Positions 9,518 through 18,064 of a stretch of DNA of 64,000 bases are shown here, piece by piece (position 1 is the stretch's first letter; each line of letters opens with the position of its first letter). Source of the DNA: Haloechinothrix alba (GTDB lineage: Bacteria; Actinomycetota; Actinomycetes; Mycobacteriales; Pseudonocardiaceae). The stretch is taken from positions 1 to 64,000 of the forward strand of contig NZ_FZNW01000004.1 in assembly GCF_900188115.1 (NCBI RefSeq), written 5' to 3'. The position numbers were made by a program, and so were the translations under genes. The notes beneath the pieces were generated by a model, which made no database searches, had not been told where the DNA came from, and saw nothing but the letters and a program-made list of their open reading frames with translations.

Positions 9518-9542
9518 ACGGTCAGCCCGCGAAACGTGACCG
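9518..9542 (+). repeat. dispersed 25-bp element, copy 4
   Basis: Begins ACGGTCAGCCCGCGAAACGT and ends GACCG. It differs from copy 1 at one base in the first 21. It sits 13 bases after the tsaE stop, at the left edge of the inserted catabolic block. Confidence 0.7.
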
Positions 9543-9589
9543 CCCGGGTTCCGCCCGGAGATGGCGAGCTCGCGCTCCGCCCCGCGGGA

Positions 9590-11104
9590 TCATGACCGCG
9601 GGCGCAACCGCCTGCGCAGGTCACGGGCAGTGAGCAGGCGCGTGAGCCGTCGGACGATCCTGCCCTTGAGCGGCGAGTAGGGGTACCACTGCGGCTCCGC
9701 GCGCGGTGCCACACGTGCCGTGACGACAGCCTGGCTGCGCGTGTACTTGCGGATGCCCTGCGCGCCACCCAGCCGGGCGCCGATGCCGGACTGCTTCCAA
9801 CCCGCCTGGGGCAGGGGGAGGGTGAACAGATTGGCGAACACATCGTTGATGTTGACCGCGCCGGCCTCCAGCCGTTCGGCCACGCGCCTGCCACGCTCGG
9901 TGTCGCGGGTCCACACACTGGCGGACAGGCCGTAGGCCGTGTCGTTGGCCAGGCGGACGGCCTCATCGGCGCCGGTGACACGCATGATCGGGATGGTCGG
10001 CCCGAAGGTCTCCTCCCGCATGCACGCCATGTCGTGGTCGACGTCGACCAGCACGGTCGGCTCGAAGAACGTGCCAGACCCCACGCGGTTGCCGCCGGTC
10101 AGCACGCTCGCCCCGCGTTCGACCGCGTCGGTGACGTGGCGAGTGACGATGTCGAGCTGGTCGGCGTTGGCGAGCGCACCCACATCGGCGCGGTAACTCT
10201 GGTCGTCCTCACCGACGCGCAGCTCGCCGACCGCGTCCACCACGCGGCGCACGAACTCGTCGTGCACCTCGGCGTCGACGTAGACGCGCTCCACGGATGT
10301 GCACATCTGCCCGGCGTTGCACAGGCCGCCCCAGGCGACGCCGCGTGCCGCCCGGTCGAGGTCGGCGTCGGCGAGCACGATCATGGCGTCCTTGCCACCC
10401 AGCTCGAGGCTGTAGGGGATGAGGCGTTCGGCCGCGCGCTTTCCGATGGCTCGCCCGGTGCGGGTCGAGCCGGTGAACTGCACGTAGTCCACGGCATCGA
10501 CCACGGCGGCTCCTGCCTCGCCCGCCCCGGTCACACAGGTGAACACATCCGGTGCGCCGATCTCGGACCAGCCGGAGGCGACCTCGCTGGTCACCAATGG
10601 GGTGTACTCCGAGGGTTTGACCACAACCGCCGCTCCTGCCAGCAGCGCGGGTATCGCGTCGACGAGCGCGAGTGCGAGCGGGAAGTTCCACGGGGTGATC
10701 ACCCCGACCACGGGGTAGGGCCTGCGGACGAGCCGCTGTCTCTTGGTCAGCGTGAGCGGGCCGTGCGCCGGAGGTGTCTCGGGTGCCAGGAACGACTCGG
10801 CGTGCGCGCAGTAGTAGTTGATCAGGTCGGCGACGTACGGTAGCTCGATCGTCGCTTCCGCCCAGGGCTTTCCGGTCTCGGACTGCAGGACCCGCGCGAG
10901 CCGGTCCTCGTTGTCGAGTAGCCAGTCGCGGTAGCGCTCGAGCCAGGCCACCCTTCCGGCCACGCCGAGTGCTTCCCAGCTGTGCTGCCGCTCGCGCAGC
11001 TCGCCGGCGACGGTGCCGACGTCCTCGGCCGAGCGTTCCGGTACGCGCCCGACAACGCTCCCGTTCGCGGGTGAGTGCACGTCGATGGATGGGGTGGTTG
11101 TCAT
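9590..11104 (-). CDS. NAD(P)-dependent aldehyde dehydrogenase (succinate-semialdehyde DH-like)
   Basis: A 504-residue class-3 ALDH with intact catalytic residues: the glutamate motif LELGGKDA, the cofactor strand FTGSTRTG, the oxyanion Asn in TPWNFPLA and the nucleophile Cys in NAGQMCTSVERV. The ATG at 11104 overlaps the stop of the upstream SDR (ATGA), so the two are translationally coupled. By overall pattern it resembles GabD2-type succinate-semialdehyde dehydrogenases, but the substrate is inference. The C-terminal tail is basic. Confidence 0.88.
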   Translation of the reverse strand: MTTTPSIDVHSPANGSVVGRVPERSAEDVGTVAGELRERQHSWEALGVAGRVAWLERYRDWLLDNEDRLARVLQSETGKPWAEATIELPYVADLINYYCAHAESFLAPETPPAHGPLTLTKRQRLVRRPYPVVGVITPWNFPLALALVDAIPALLAGAAVVVKPSEYTPLVTSEVASGWSEIGAPDVFTCVTGAGEAGAAVVDAVDYVQFTGSTRTGRAIGKRAAERLIPYSLELGGKDAMIVLADADLDRAARGVAWGGLCNAGQMCTSVERVYVDAEVHDEFVRRVVDAVGELRVGEDDQSYRADVGALANADQLDIVTRHVTDAVERGASVLTGGNRVGSGTFFEPTVLVDVDHDMACMREETFGPTIPIMRVTGADEAVRLANDTAYGLSASVWTRDTERGRRVAERLEAGAVNINDVFANLFTLPLPQAGWKQSGIGARLGGAQGIRKYTRSQAVVTARVAPRAEPQWYPYSPLKGRIVRRLTRLLTARDLRRRLRPRS

Positions 11105-11988
11105 GCGGAACCTCCGGTCAACCGCTGGTGATACCGATCGCGCGCGGTGGGTTCGGCCTGCAGGAACGCGCTGTCCAGCCTGGTCGCCTTCTCGGCGGCG
11201 CGCTTGGCGCGCTCGGGTAGCGCGTTGACGGCGCCGAGTACGGCACCGAGCCGGGCGGGAACGGTGACCTTCGGCTTGCCCGTGCCGACCGCGCGCACCA
11301 CCGCCTCGGCGACGTCCTCCGGGTCGACCGTGGTCAGCCATTCCAGCCAGGACGGGAACCCCGTACCCTCGGACAGCTCGGTCCGCACGACGCCGGGCAG
11401 TACCGCGCCGACGTGTACGCCTGCGTCCCGGAACTCGCGGTGCAGTGCCTCGCTGAACCCGACGACGGCGTGCTTGGTCGCGCAGTAGGTAGCCACGCCG
11501 GGGACGCCGAGCACCCCCGCCAGGGATGCGATATTGATGATCGAACCATGCCCGCGGGTGGTGAACCTGGCACCCGCCACGCGGCTACCGTCGATCACTC
11601 CGCGCAGGTTGATCGACAGCATCCGCTCGGTCATGGACTCGGACTCCTCCAGGAACGCCCCTGTCGGCATGATCCCGGCGTTGTTCACCAGCACATCGAC
11701 CGTGCCGAGGTCGTGCTCGACCCTGTCCAGGAACGTCGCGACGGAGGTTCGGTCGGTGACATCCAGCGACCAGCTCCGGACCTCGGCACCCTGCATGCCG
11801 GCCAGCTCTCGCGCGGTGGTGCCTGCCAGCTCGGCGTCGATGTCGCCGATGGCTACCCGGGCCCCACGCGCCAGGAACGCCTCGGCCGTGGCGCGGCCGA
11901 TACCGCGGGCGCCCCCGGTGATCGCGACGACAGCGCCCCGGACGTTGTGGTGTGCGGGGCGGTTCGGCGACGAGGATGGTGTCTGCAC
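11101..11988 (-). CDS. short-chain dehydrogenase/reductase (SDR)
   Basis: About 295 residues with the Rossmann signature TGGARGIGRA, the NNAG strand, a Ser (IINIASLAG) and the catalytic YCATKH. The GTG at 11988 is chosen for a well-spaced GGAG eight bases upstream; the frame stays open further 5' but without a better site. The basic C-terminal extension of about 40 residues follows the classical core. It is cotranscribed with the ALDH, overlapping it by four bases, suggesting an alcohol-to-aldehyde-to-acid pair. Confidence 0.87.
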   Translation of the reverse strand: MQTPSSSPNRPAHHNVRGAVVAITGGARGIGRATAEAFLARGARVAIGDIDAELAGTTARELAGMQGAEVRSWSLDVTDRTSVATFLDRVEHDLGTVDVLVNNAGIMPTGAFLEESESMTERMLSINLRGVIDGSRVAGARFTTRGHGSIINIASLAGVLGVPGVATYCATKHAVVGFSEALHREFRDAGVHVGAVLPGVVRTELSEGTGFPSWLEWLTTVDPEDVAEAVVRAVGTGKPKVTVPARLGAVLGAVNALPERAKRAAEKATRLDSAFLQAEPTARDRYHQRLTGGSA

Positions 11989-12088
11989 GGGCGGCGCTCC
12001 TTGCTCCTTGATTGTTCTCACTGGCCAGCATGGTCCATGTCTCCGGCGGACGGCTTGGGGTATGTGGCCGAGTTGCACACGAGATGTT

Positions 12089-12123
12089 GTACTGTGCGGC
12101 CAATATCGAGCGCTGCGCAGTAC
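12089..12123. promoter_or_regulatory. inverted repeat in the SDR/PucR divergent region
   Basis: GTACTG (12089-12094) and CAGTAC (12118-12123) form a perfect 6-bp inverted repeat, extended by TGCG/CGC with a one-base offset. It lies 35 bases before the PucR-type gene start in the 169-base divergent intergenic region, a natural place for an operator. It could equally be a leader hairpin. Confidence 0.3.
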
Positions 12124-12157
12124 GAGGCACGACGAGAGCAGCAGCCGAGGAGGGACC

Positions 12158-13429
12158 GTGCAGCAGGCACATCGCGACCGGCACGCCGAGGCGCAGGCGT
12201 GGGTGCGGGAGTACGCCTCGGGGATGCTCACGGATCAGACCGTGGACGCGCTCGTGACCAGGTTGAACGATCAGCTCACCGGCGAGCTGCCCGAGCTCGC
12301 CGCGGATGCCGGGGTGCGGCGCGATCTCGACGCCAGCACGCGGGACGCGGTGCGTACCTACCTGGACATGATGTCCCGGGGTAGCCGGGACGTGACCGAG
12401 GTTCCGGCCGGTGCGCTCGGCCTGGCGCGCACGCTGGCGCAACGGCGTTACGACGCCGGCATGCTGCTGCGCGTGTACCGCGTCGGCCAGCGGGTCTTCT
12501 GGGCCGAGGTGATGCGGATCGTGTGGACCGAGCTTTCCGACGCCGACCTGCGGATGGCGGTGCTCGAGTTGCTGTGGGACCGGCTGAGCAGGGGGCTGGA
12601 GTACAACATCGACGCGCTGGTGGCGGCGCATGCCGAGGAGGCGGAGCGGCGCCTGCGCGGGTCGCTGGCCCGCAAGGTGGAGACGGTGCACGAGATCCTG
12701 CGTGGCGATCACGTCGATATCGACACCGCCAGTACCCGGTTGGGACACAACCTTCGCCGTCACCAGACGGGCCTGGTGTTGTGGGCGACGGACGCCGTTG
12801 TCGATCCCGATCCCAGCGGCAGGCTCGAGTCCCTCGCCGGTGCGGTGGCCGATGCGCTCGGGGTCGCGCGCCCGCTGACGGTGCAGTCCAGCGCGCGCGT
12901 CGTCTGGGCCTGGCTGGCCAGTGGCCCCTCACCGGACCTCGAGCGCATCCGCGACGAGGCGACGGCGCGACGCGAACCCCACCTGCGGATCGCCGTCGGG
13001 GTACCTGCTCCGGGGGTGGCAGGCTTCCGGGACAGCCACCGGGAGGCGGTACGCGCGCAGTCGGTGATGGTGCGCTCGGAATCGGACGAGTCCATGGTGC
13101 TCTACCGGGATGTGGAGATCGTCAGCTGCCTGTCCGAGAACACTGCCGCCATGCGCGCACTCGTGGGCAGGGAGCTGGCGGGCCTGGCAGGCAGGGACCG
13201 AGGGTCGGCCCGGCTGCGTGCGACGGTGCACGCGTACCTGGCGTCCGGGGCGAGTGCGCGGGCCGCTGCAGGGATGCTCGACGTGCACAAGAACACGGTC
13301 CTCTACCGCCTGCGGCAGGCCGAGAACCTGCTCGGCTACCCCGTCGACGAGCGCGGGCTGGCGCTGCGGCTGGCGCTGCTCGTCGAGGCGACCTACGGGC
13401 AGGCATGCCTGCCGGAGGGAGAGGGCTGA
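12158..13429 (+). CDS. PucR-family transcriptional regulator
   Basis: A 423-residue regulator with an N-terminal RsbRD-like helical domain (about 1-165), a GGDEF-related central domain and the PucR C-terminal helix-turn-helix (LDVHKNTVLYRLRQAENLLG, about 375-400). The GTG at 12158 is preceded by GGAGG at good spacing. It is divergent from the SDR-ALDH pair and convergent with the acyl-CoA synthetase, so it probably senses a substrate or intermediate of that route and may control its own expression. Confidence 0.87.
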   Translation: MQQAHRDRHAEAQAWVREYASGMLTDQTVDALVTRLNDQLTGELPELAADAGVRRDLDASTRDAVRTYLDMMSRGSRDVTEVPAGALGLARTLAQRRYDAGMLLRVYRVGQRVFWAEVMRIVWTELSDADLRMAVLELLWDRLSRGLEYNIDALVAAHAEEAERRLRGSLARKVETVHEILRGDHVDIDTASTRLGHNLRRHQTGLVLWATDAVVDPDPSGRLESLAGAVADALGVARPLTVQSSARVVWAWLASGPSPDLERIRDEATARREPHLRIAVGVPAPGVAGFRDSHREAVRAQSVMVRSESDESMVLYRDVEIVSCLSENTAAMRALVGRELAGLAGRDRGSARLRATVHAYLASGASARAAAGMLDVHKNTVLYRLRQAENLLGYPVDERGLALRLALLVEATYGQACLPEGEG

Positions 13430-13478
13430 GCGGAAGGACGGGTGCTGCCCGGCGGTCCCGGGCCCGCACACGGTCGCG

Positions 13479-14927
13479 TCAGGTGCCCAGTGCCCGCTTG
13501 GTCACCTTGCCCAGGTCGTTCCGGGGCAGCGCGTCGAGGAACCGGACCTCGCGGGGCCGTTTGTGCGGCGCTAGGATCCCGGCCACGTGGTTGCTCAGCT
13601 CCTCGGCGCCAGGGCACTCGCCTGCCGGCACGACCCACGCGACGATCCGCTCACCCAGATCGGCATCGGGTTCGCCGGTCACCGCTGCCTCGGCGACGCC
13701 GGGATGCTCGCCGAGCGCGTTCTCGATCTCGCCGGCACCGATCTTGTAACCGCCGCTCTTGATGAGGTCGGTCGCCTTGCGCCCGACGATGCGGACGTAG
13801 CCGTCGCCGTCGACGGTGGCCATGTCGCCGGTGCGGAACCACTCCCTGTCGAAGGCCTCGGCAGTGGCTTCCGGGCGGTGCAGGTACTCCGTGAACAGGT
13901 TCGGGCCACGTACCTGGATCTCCCCGATGGTGTTGCCGTCGCGAGCGTCGATCGGCTCCCCATACTCGTCGACGATCCGCAGGGCGACGCCGTCCAGCGG
14001 GACGCCGACGGTTCCGGGGCGGTGCGGGCCGTCCACCCGGACGCTGGTGTTCATCAGCGTCTCGGTCATGCCGTATCGCTCGATCACGTGGTGACCGGTC
14101 AGGCGGGTGAGGCGGTGGTGCTCGCGTTCGGGCAGTGCGGCGGACCCGGATACCAGCAGGCGGGCGGTGCCGATCGCGCGGGCGAGGCCGGGATCGGACT
14201 CGGCGGCATCGGCGAGCCTGGTGTAGTTGGTGGGGACGCCGAACACCACGACCGGCCGGTTGCCCTGCCACGCACGCAACGCGTCGCCGAGGGCATCGGG
14301 AGTGAAGCGGCCCAGGTGGTGCACGGTCCCGCCGCGGCGCAGCGGCCCGAGTACACCGAGGATCAGCCCGTGCACGTGGAACAGGGGGAGGCCGTGCAGC
14401 ACGACGTCCTCGGCGTCCCAGTGCCACGCGTCCGCGAGCGCGTCCAGGGTGCTGCGCACCGCGGCCCTGGGCAGCACGACCCCCTTGGGTGCGCCGGTGG
14501 TCCCCGAGGTGTAGACGATCAACGCGGGCGCGTCCGAAGGAGGTTCGGCAGGCTCCCGCCGCACCGTCCCGGTGCCTGCCGTCGCACCGACGTCGACGCG
14601 CACGAGGTCGCCGAGCGGTTCCGGGACGGCGGTGTCGGATGCGCACAGCAGCTGGGTCACGGCGCTGTCGCGGAGGATGTGCTCGAGCTCGCGGGATCCG
14701 CTTGCCGGGTTGACCGGCACGGCGGGTACTCCTGCCCGCAGCGCGGCCAGGACGGCTACCGCGGTCTCCAGCCGGGGCTCGGCGAGCACGGCGACGGGGC
14801 CGCCGGTGTCACCGAGGGTGGCGGCGAGCTCACCGGTGATCGTGGCCAGCTCGGCGTAACTCAGCGCGCGGTCACCGAACCGGACGGCTTCGACGTCGGC
14901 ACGTTCGGCCAGTCGGGGAAACAGCAT
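13479..14927 (-). CDS. AMP-dependent acyl-CoA synthetase, MatB (malonate-CoA ligase)-like
   Basis: A 482-residue ANL-family ligase with the AMP-binding loop YTSGTTGAPKGV, the GVPTNYTRL segment, the A5 motif YGMTE and the hinge GRKATDLIKSGGYKIGAGEI, which closely resembles MatB malonyl-CoA synthetases. The catalytic Lys lies in LPRNDLGKVTKRAL. The start MLFPRL at 14927 is preferred over an ATG nine codons upstream. It would activate a short dicarboxylate or related acid; specificity for malonate is inference. Confidence 0.85.
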   Translation of the reverse strand: MLFPRLAERADVEAVRFGDRALSYAELATITGELAATLGDTGGPVAVLAEPRLETAVAVLAALRAGVPAVPVNPASGSRELEHILRDSAVTQLLCASDTAVPEPLGDLVRVDVGATAGTGTVRREPAEPPSDAPALIVYTSGTTGAPKGVVLPRAAVRSTLDALADAWHWDAEDVVLHGLPLFHVHGLILGVLGPLRRGGTVHHLGRFTPDALGDALRAWQGNRPVVVFGVPTNYTRLADAAESDPGLARAIGTARLLVSGSAALPEREHHRLTRLTGHHVIERYGMTETLMNTSVRVDGPHRPGTVGVPLDGVALRIVDEYGEPIDARDGNTIGEIQVRGPNLFTEYLHRPEATAEAFDREWFRTGDMATVDGDGYVRIVGRKATDLIKSGGYKIGAGEIENALGEHPGVAEAAVTGEPDADLGERIVAWVVPAGECPGAEELSNHVAGILAPHKRPREVRFLDALPRNDLGKVTKRALGT

Positions 14928-15013
14928 GCCACCAGACTGCCGCACACGCGGCACGACCTGCTTCGCAGGGACCGATACCGGTCTCCCTGCGGGTGGCCGT
15001 ACGCTTGTGAGGT

Positions 15014-15682
15014 GTGTTGGTTCTCGCGCTCGATACCTCGACCCCCGCGGTCACGGCGGGTGTGGTGGCGCTCGGCAGCGACATCGATGTGCTCGCCTCC
15101 CGCGTCACGGTGGACGCCCGTGCCCACGGGGAGCTGATCACCCTGCACCTGCAGGAGGCCGTCGCCGTCGCGGGGATCACCCTGCGTGACGTGCACGCCG
15201 TGGTGTGCGGGGCGGGACCGGGACCGTACACCGGGCTGCGCGCCGGGATGGTGAGCGCGGCGGCGTTGGCGCACGGTCTCGATGTGCCCGCCTACCCGGT
15301 GTGCAGCCTGGACGCGACGGCGGCCGAGGTCGACTCGCCCGCTCCGTTCCTGGTGGTCTCGGACGCGCGAAGGCGCGAGGTGTACTGGGCGCGGTACGGC
15401 ACGGACGGGCTGCGCGTGTCGGGTCCGCGGGTGGACGCGCCATCCGAGGTCGACGTCGCGGGGATCCCCTACGCGGCGGGAGACGGTGCCCGGCTGTACG
15501 AGGACAGGCTCGGCGACGGCGCGGTGCGACCGATCGAGCCGCGCTACCCCTCCGTGCGGGGACTGGTCGCGTGCGCCGCAGACGCGCTGCGTTCCGGCGC
15601 CGCTCCCGACGCGCTGACGCCGCTGTACCTGCGCAAGCCGCACGCGAAGCAGCCGGGCGAGCGGAAGAGGGTGAGCGCATGA
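15014..15682 (+). CDS. tsaB: tRNA threonylcarbamoyladenosine biosynthesis protein TsaB
   Basis: A 222-residue ASKHA-fold scaffold partner of TsaD in t6A synthesis. It shows ALDTSTPAVT at the start, CGAGPGPYTGLRAG in the middle and a C-terminal segment typical of actinobacterial TsaB. The GTG at 15014 directly precedes LVLALDTST. Its stop overlaps the rimI ATG (ATGA). It is separated from tsaE by more than 5 kb of unrelated genes. Confidence 0.94.
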   Translation: MLVLALDTSTPAVTAGVVALGSDIDVLASRVTVDARAHGELITLHLQEAVAVAGITLRDVHAVVCGAGPGPYTGLRAGMVSAAALAHGLDVPAYPVCSLDATAAEVDSPAPFLVVSDARRREVYWARYGTDGLRVSGPRVDAPSEVDVAGIPYAAGDGARLYEDRLGDGAVRPIEPRYPSVRGLVACAADALRSGAAPDALTPLYLRKPHAKQPGERKRVSA

Positions 15683-16209
15683 CGGCGGCACCGGAACCGT
15701 CGTGGGCCGAGCCCACGCTCGCGCGGCTGCGCCGCGCCGACGCAGCGCGCTGTGCCGAGATCGAGCAGGAGCTGTTCCTGGCGGACTCCCCGTGGAGCGC
15801 GAAGGCTTTCCGCGCCGAGCTCGACTCCGGTGCCTACTACCTGGGTGCCTACGACACCGATGGCGCGCTCATCGGCTACGCGGGGCTCGCGATCGTCGGG
15901 CGACGCGGCGAGTACGAGGCCGAGGTACACACGATCGGTGTCGCTGCCGGGGCCCAGGGCCGCGGGGTGGGCCGCGCCCTGCTCGACGGGCTGCTCGCCC
16001 GTGCCGACGCGTTCGACGCCGCGGTGTTCCTCGAGGTGCGTACGGACAACGAGGCCGCCATCGCGCTGTACACCAGTGTCGGCTTCCGCACGGTCGGCCT
16101 GCGCGAGAGCTACTACCAGCCGTCCGGGGCGGACGCGTACACCATGCGTCGCCCGGCCGCGAGCGAGTCGGGCGGTGCCGCGAGCCGCGGTAGCGAGGGG
16201 AGCAGCTGA
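15679..16209 (+). CDS. rimI: ribosomal protein S18 N-alanine acetyltransferase RimI
   Basis: A 176-residue GNAT acetyltransferase. Motif A is [14 protein letters not shown], and the C-terminal [16 protein letters not shown]-type end matches RimI. It is expected to acetylate the N-terminal alanine of ribosomal protein S18 or similar proteins. It overlaps tsaB by four bases and tsaD by one base, so tsaB-rimI-tsaD are a coupled operon. The acidic and Ser-rich tail after the GNAT core is short and probably disordered. Confidence 0.93.
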   Translation: MTAAPEPSWAEPTLARLRRADAARCAEIEQELFLADSPWSAKAFRAELDSGAYYLGAYDTDGALIGYAGLAIVGRRGEYEAEVHTIGVAAGAQGRGVGRALLDGLLARADAFDAAVFLEVRTDNEAAIALYTSVGFRTVGLRESYYQPSGADAYTMRRPAASESGGAASRGSEGSS

Positions 16210-17255
16210 TGTCGCGCATCGTGATGGGGATCGAGACCTCCTGCGACGAGACCGGGGTGGGCATCGTCGAGATCGCGGACGGGCAGGCTCCCCGGTTGCT
16301 CGCCGACGAGGTCGCCTCCAGCGTAGAGCAGCACGCGCGGTTCGGCGGCGTCGTTCCGGAGGTGGCCAGCAGGGCACATCTGGAAGCGATGGAGCCGATG
16401 GTGCGCCGTGCGTGTGCCACGGCCGGGATGGCGCTCGGAGAGCTGGACGCGATCGCCGTGACAGCCGGTCCGGGACTGGCCGGGGCGCTGCTGGTGGGCG
16501 TGGCTGCGGCAAAGGCGTACTCGGCGGCGCTGGACGTTCCGCTGTACGGGGTCAACCACCTTGCAGGCCATGTCGCCGTGGACACCCTCGAACACGGTCC
16601 GCTCCCGCGGCCGTGCCTGAGCCTGCTCGTCTCCGGTGGCCATACGCAGCTGCTGCGCGTCGACGACGTCGCTTCGGGGATCACCGAGCTCGGCTCGACC
16701 GTCGACGATGCCGCAGGGGAGGCCTATGACAAGGTCGCCAGGGTGTTGGGGTTGCCGTACCCGGGTGGTCCGCCGATCGACAAGGCCGCGCGTGACGGTG
16801 ATCCGGACGCGATCGCGTTCCCCCGTGGCATGACCGGCCCGTCCGACGCGGCCTTCGACTTCTCGTTCTCCGGGTTGAAAACGGCGGTCGCGCGGTGGGT
16901 AGAGGCCGCGGAACGGCGCGGCGAGACGATCCCGGTCGGCGATGTCTGCGCCTCGTTCCAGGAGGCTGTCGCCGACGTGCTGACCGCCAAGGCGGTCTCG
17001 GCCGCCCTGCGGACCGGCGTGGACACGCTGGTGATCTCCGGTGGGGTGGCCGCCAACTCTCGCCTGGCCGCCCTGGCACGGCAGCGGTGTGCGGAGGCGG
17101 GCGTCGAGCTGCGGGTGCCCCGCCCGAGGCTGTGCACCGACAACGGGGCGATGATCGCCGCGCTCGGTGCTCACGTGGTCGCAGCAGGCGGCAAGCCATC
17201 GGGGCTGGACTTCTCACCCGACCCGGCGCTGCCGGTCGATACCGTCACGGTGTGA
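16209..17255 (+). CDS. tsaD: tRNA threonylcarbamoyltransferase TsaD
   Basis: Catalytic subunit transferring threonylcarbamoyl to A37 of tRNA. The 348 residues contain [10 protein letters not shown] at the start, the metal-binding NHLAGH motif, [18 protein letters not shown] and [11 protein letters not shown] near the C-terminus, all intact. The ATG overlaps the rimI stop by one base. No paralogue is seen in the window. Confidence 0.97.
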   Translation: MSRIVMGIETSCDETGVGIVEIADGQAPRLLADEVASSVEQHARFGGVVPEVASRAHLEAMEPMVRRACATAGMALGELDAIAVTAGPGLAGALLVGVAAAKAYSAALDVPLYGVNHLAGHVAVDTLEHGPLPRPCLSLLVSGGHTQLLRVDDVASGITELGSTVDDAAGEAYDKVARVLGLPYPGGPPIDKAARDGDPDAIAFPRGMTGPSDAAFDFSFSGLKTAVARWVEAAERRGETIPVGDVCASFQEAVADVLTAKAVSAALRTGVDTLVISGGVAANSRLAALARQRCAEAGVELRVPRPRLCTDNGAMIAALGAHVVAAGGKPSGLDFSPDPALPVDTVTV

Positions 17256-17305
17256 GCTCGACGGGCCGGTGCCGCGGCCGCTGAGTCCTGCAGGACGCCA
17301 GGTGG

Positions 17306-17403
17306 TCACTGCCGGCCCGCGGTGTACCAGCCTCTGATCCAACCGTGTCGGCCCTCGTGGTCGATGCGGTACCAACCGTTCCGGCTCCCGGTGACCGTCA
17401 CCC
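17306..17403 (-). pseudogene. frameshifted SH3-like C-terminus of the M23 protein
   Basis: Downstream of the stop at 17398, the minus strand in the -1 frame encodes VTVTGSRNGWYRIDHEGRHG and then WIRGWYTAGRQ before a stop at 17306. This looks like the end of an SH3b domain and resembles a stretch inside the upstream peptidase (VTGWSQANGWYVRIDH). Adding one G to the GGG at 17401-17403 joins the two frames without a stop. Confidence 0.6.
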
Positions 17404-17964
17404 GGGTACGGCGACGTCCCGAGCCTGACCGGTGCTCTTGTCGATGCGCGTGATACCGAAGTGCACGTGCGACCCGCTCATGTTTGCGGTGCCGGTGCGG
17501 CCGACGTACCCGAGTACGGTGCCGCCGTCGTAGATGTCGGAGACGAGGTCGCCCGGGCTGACCTGCGGCTCGGTGACAAGGTGCGCGTAGCGGGTCCGGT
17601 AGGTGTAGCCGTGGAGGCCACCGTGGTCTATGCGCACGTACCACCCGTTGGCCTGGCTCCAGCCGGTCACCTCGACCCGGCCGGACCGTGCAGGCCGCAC
17701 CGGCGTGTGGTGCGCGGCCGCGATGTCGGCGGAGCCCTGGTGATGGGCTCCGGTCGCGTACACGCGGGTCGCAGCCACCCAGCCCGAGACCGGCCAGACG
17801 AACTCGTTCCCGCTGCCTTCGGGGACGGACGTATGGCGTGCCGGGAAGGTCCGAGCGGTGGATGCCTGGCCGGTCGGTGTGGTCAGCATCGTCGCGAGGA
17901 CGGCGACCAGCACGGCAAGGACGGCGTACGCGCTCCGGTTGATGCTCCCTCGAGCTCGCTGCAC
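17398..17964 (-). CDS. M23-family peptidase, secreted, C-terminus lost to a frameshift
   Basis: About 188 residues: a short cytoplasmic N-terminus, a hydrophobic signal/anchor (YAVLAVLVAVLATMLTT) and an M23 LytM domain with the zinc pattern HHQGSAD and SHVHF, so the catalytic core is complete. GTG at 17964 is the chosen start; the frame is open further upstream but without a clear ribosome site. The reading frame ends at TGA 17398, where an SH3-like tail continues in another frame. Expected substrate: peptidoglycan cross-links. It follows the broken DUF3048 gene on the same strand. Confidence 0.7.
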   Translation of the reverse strand: MQRARGSINRSAYAVLAVLVAVLATMLTTPTGQASTARTFPARHTSVPEGSGNEFVWPVSGWVAATRVYATGAHHQGSADIAAAHHTPVRPARSGRVEVTGWSQANGWYVRIDHGGLHGYTYRTRYAHLVTEPQVSPGDLVSDIYDGGTVLGYVGRTGTANMSGSHVHFGITRIDKSTGQARDVAVPG

Positions 17965-18064
17965 ACGCGATCCGTCCGTCGGTGTCGGACACCCCTTACG
18001 GCGTCCCTCGTTAGGATGATCTTCTGTTGCTCCGGGTGGCAGTTTCAAGGAACGAGACGAGTGG

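Noticed and set aside
17398-17410. Programmed -1 frameshift in the M23 gene
   Set aside because: The sequence GTA CCC GGG TGA lacks a usable slippery heptamer and no stimulating stem was noticed next to it; a one-base loss explains it better.
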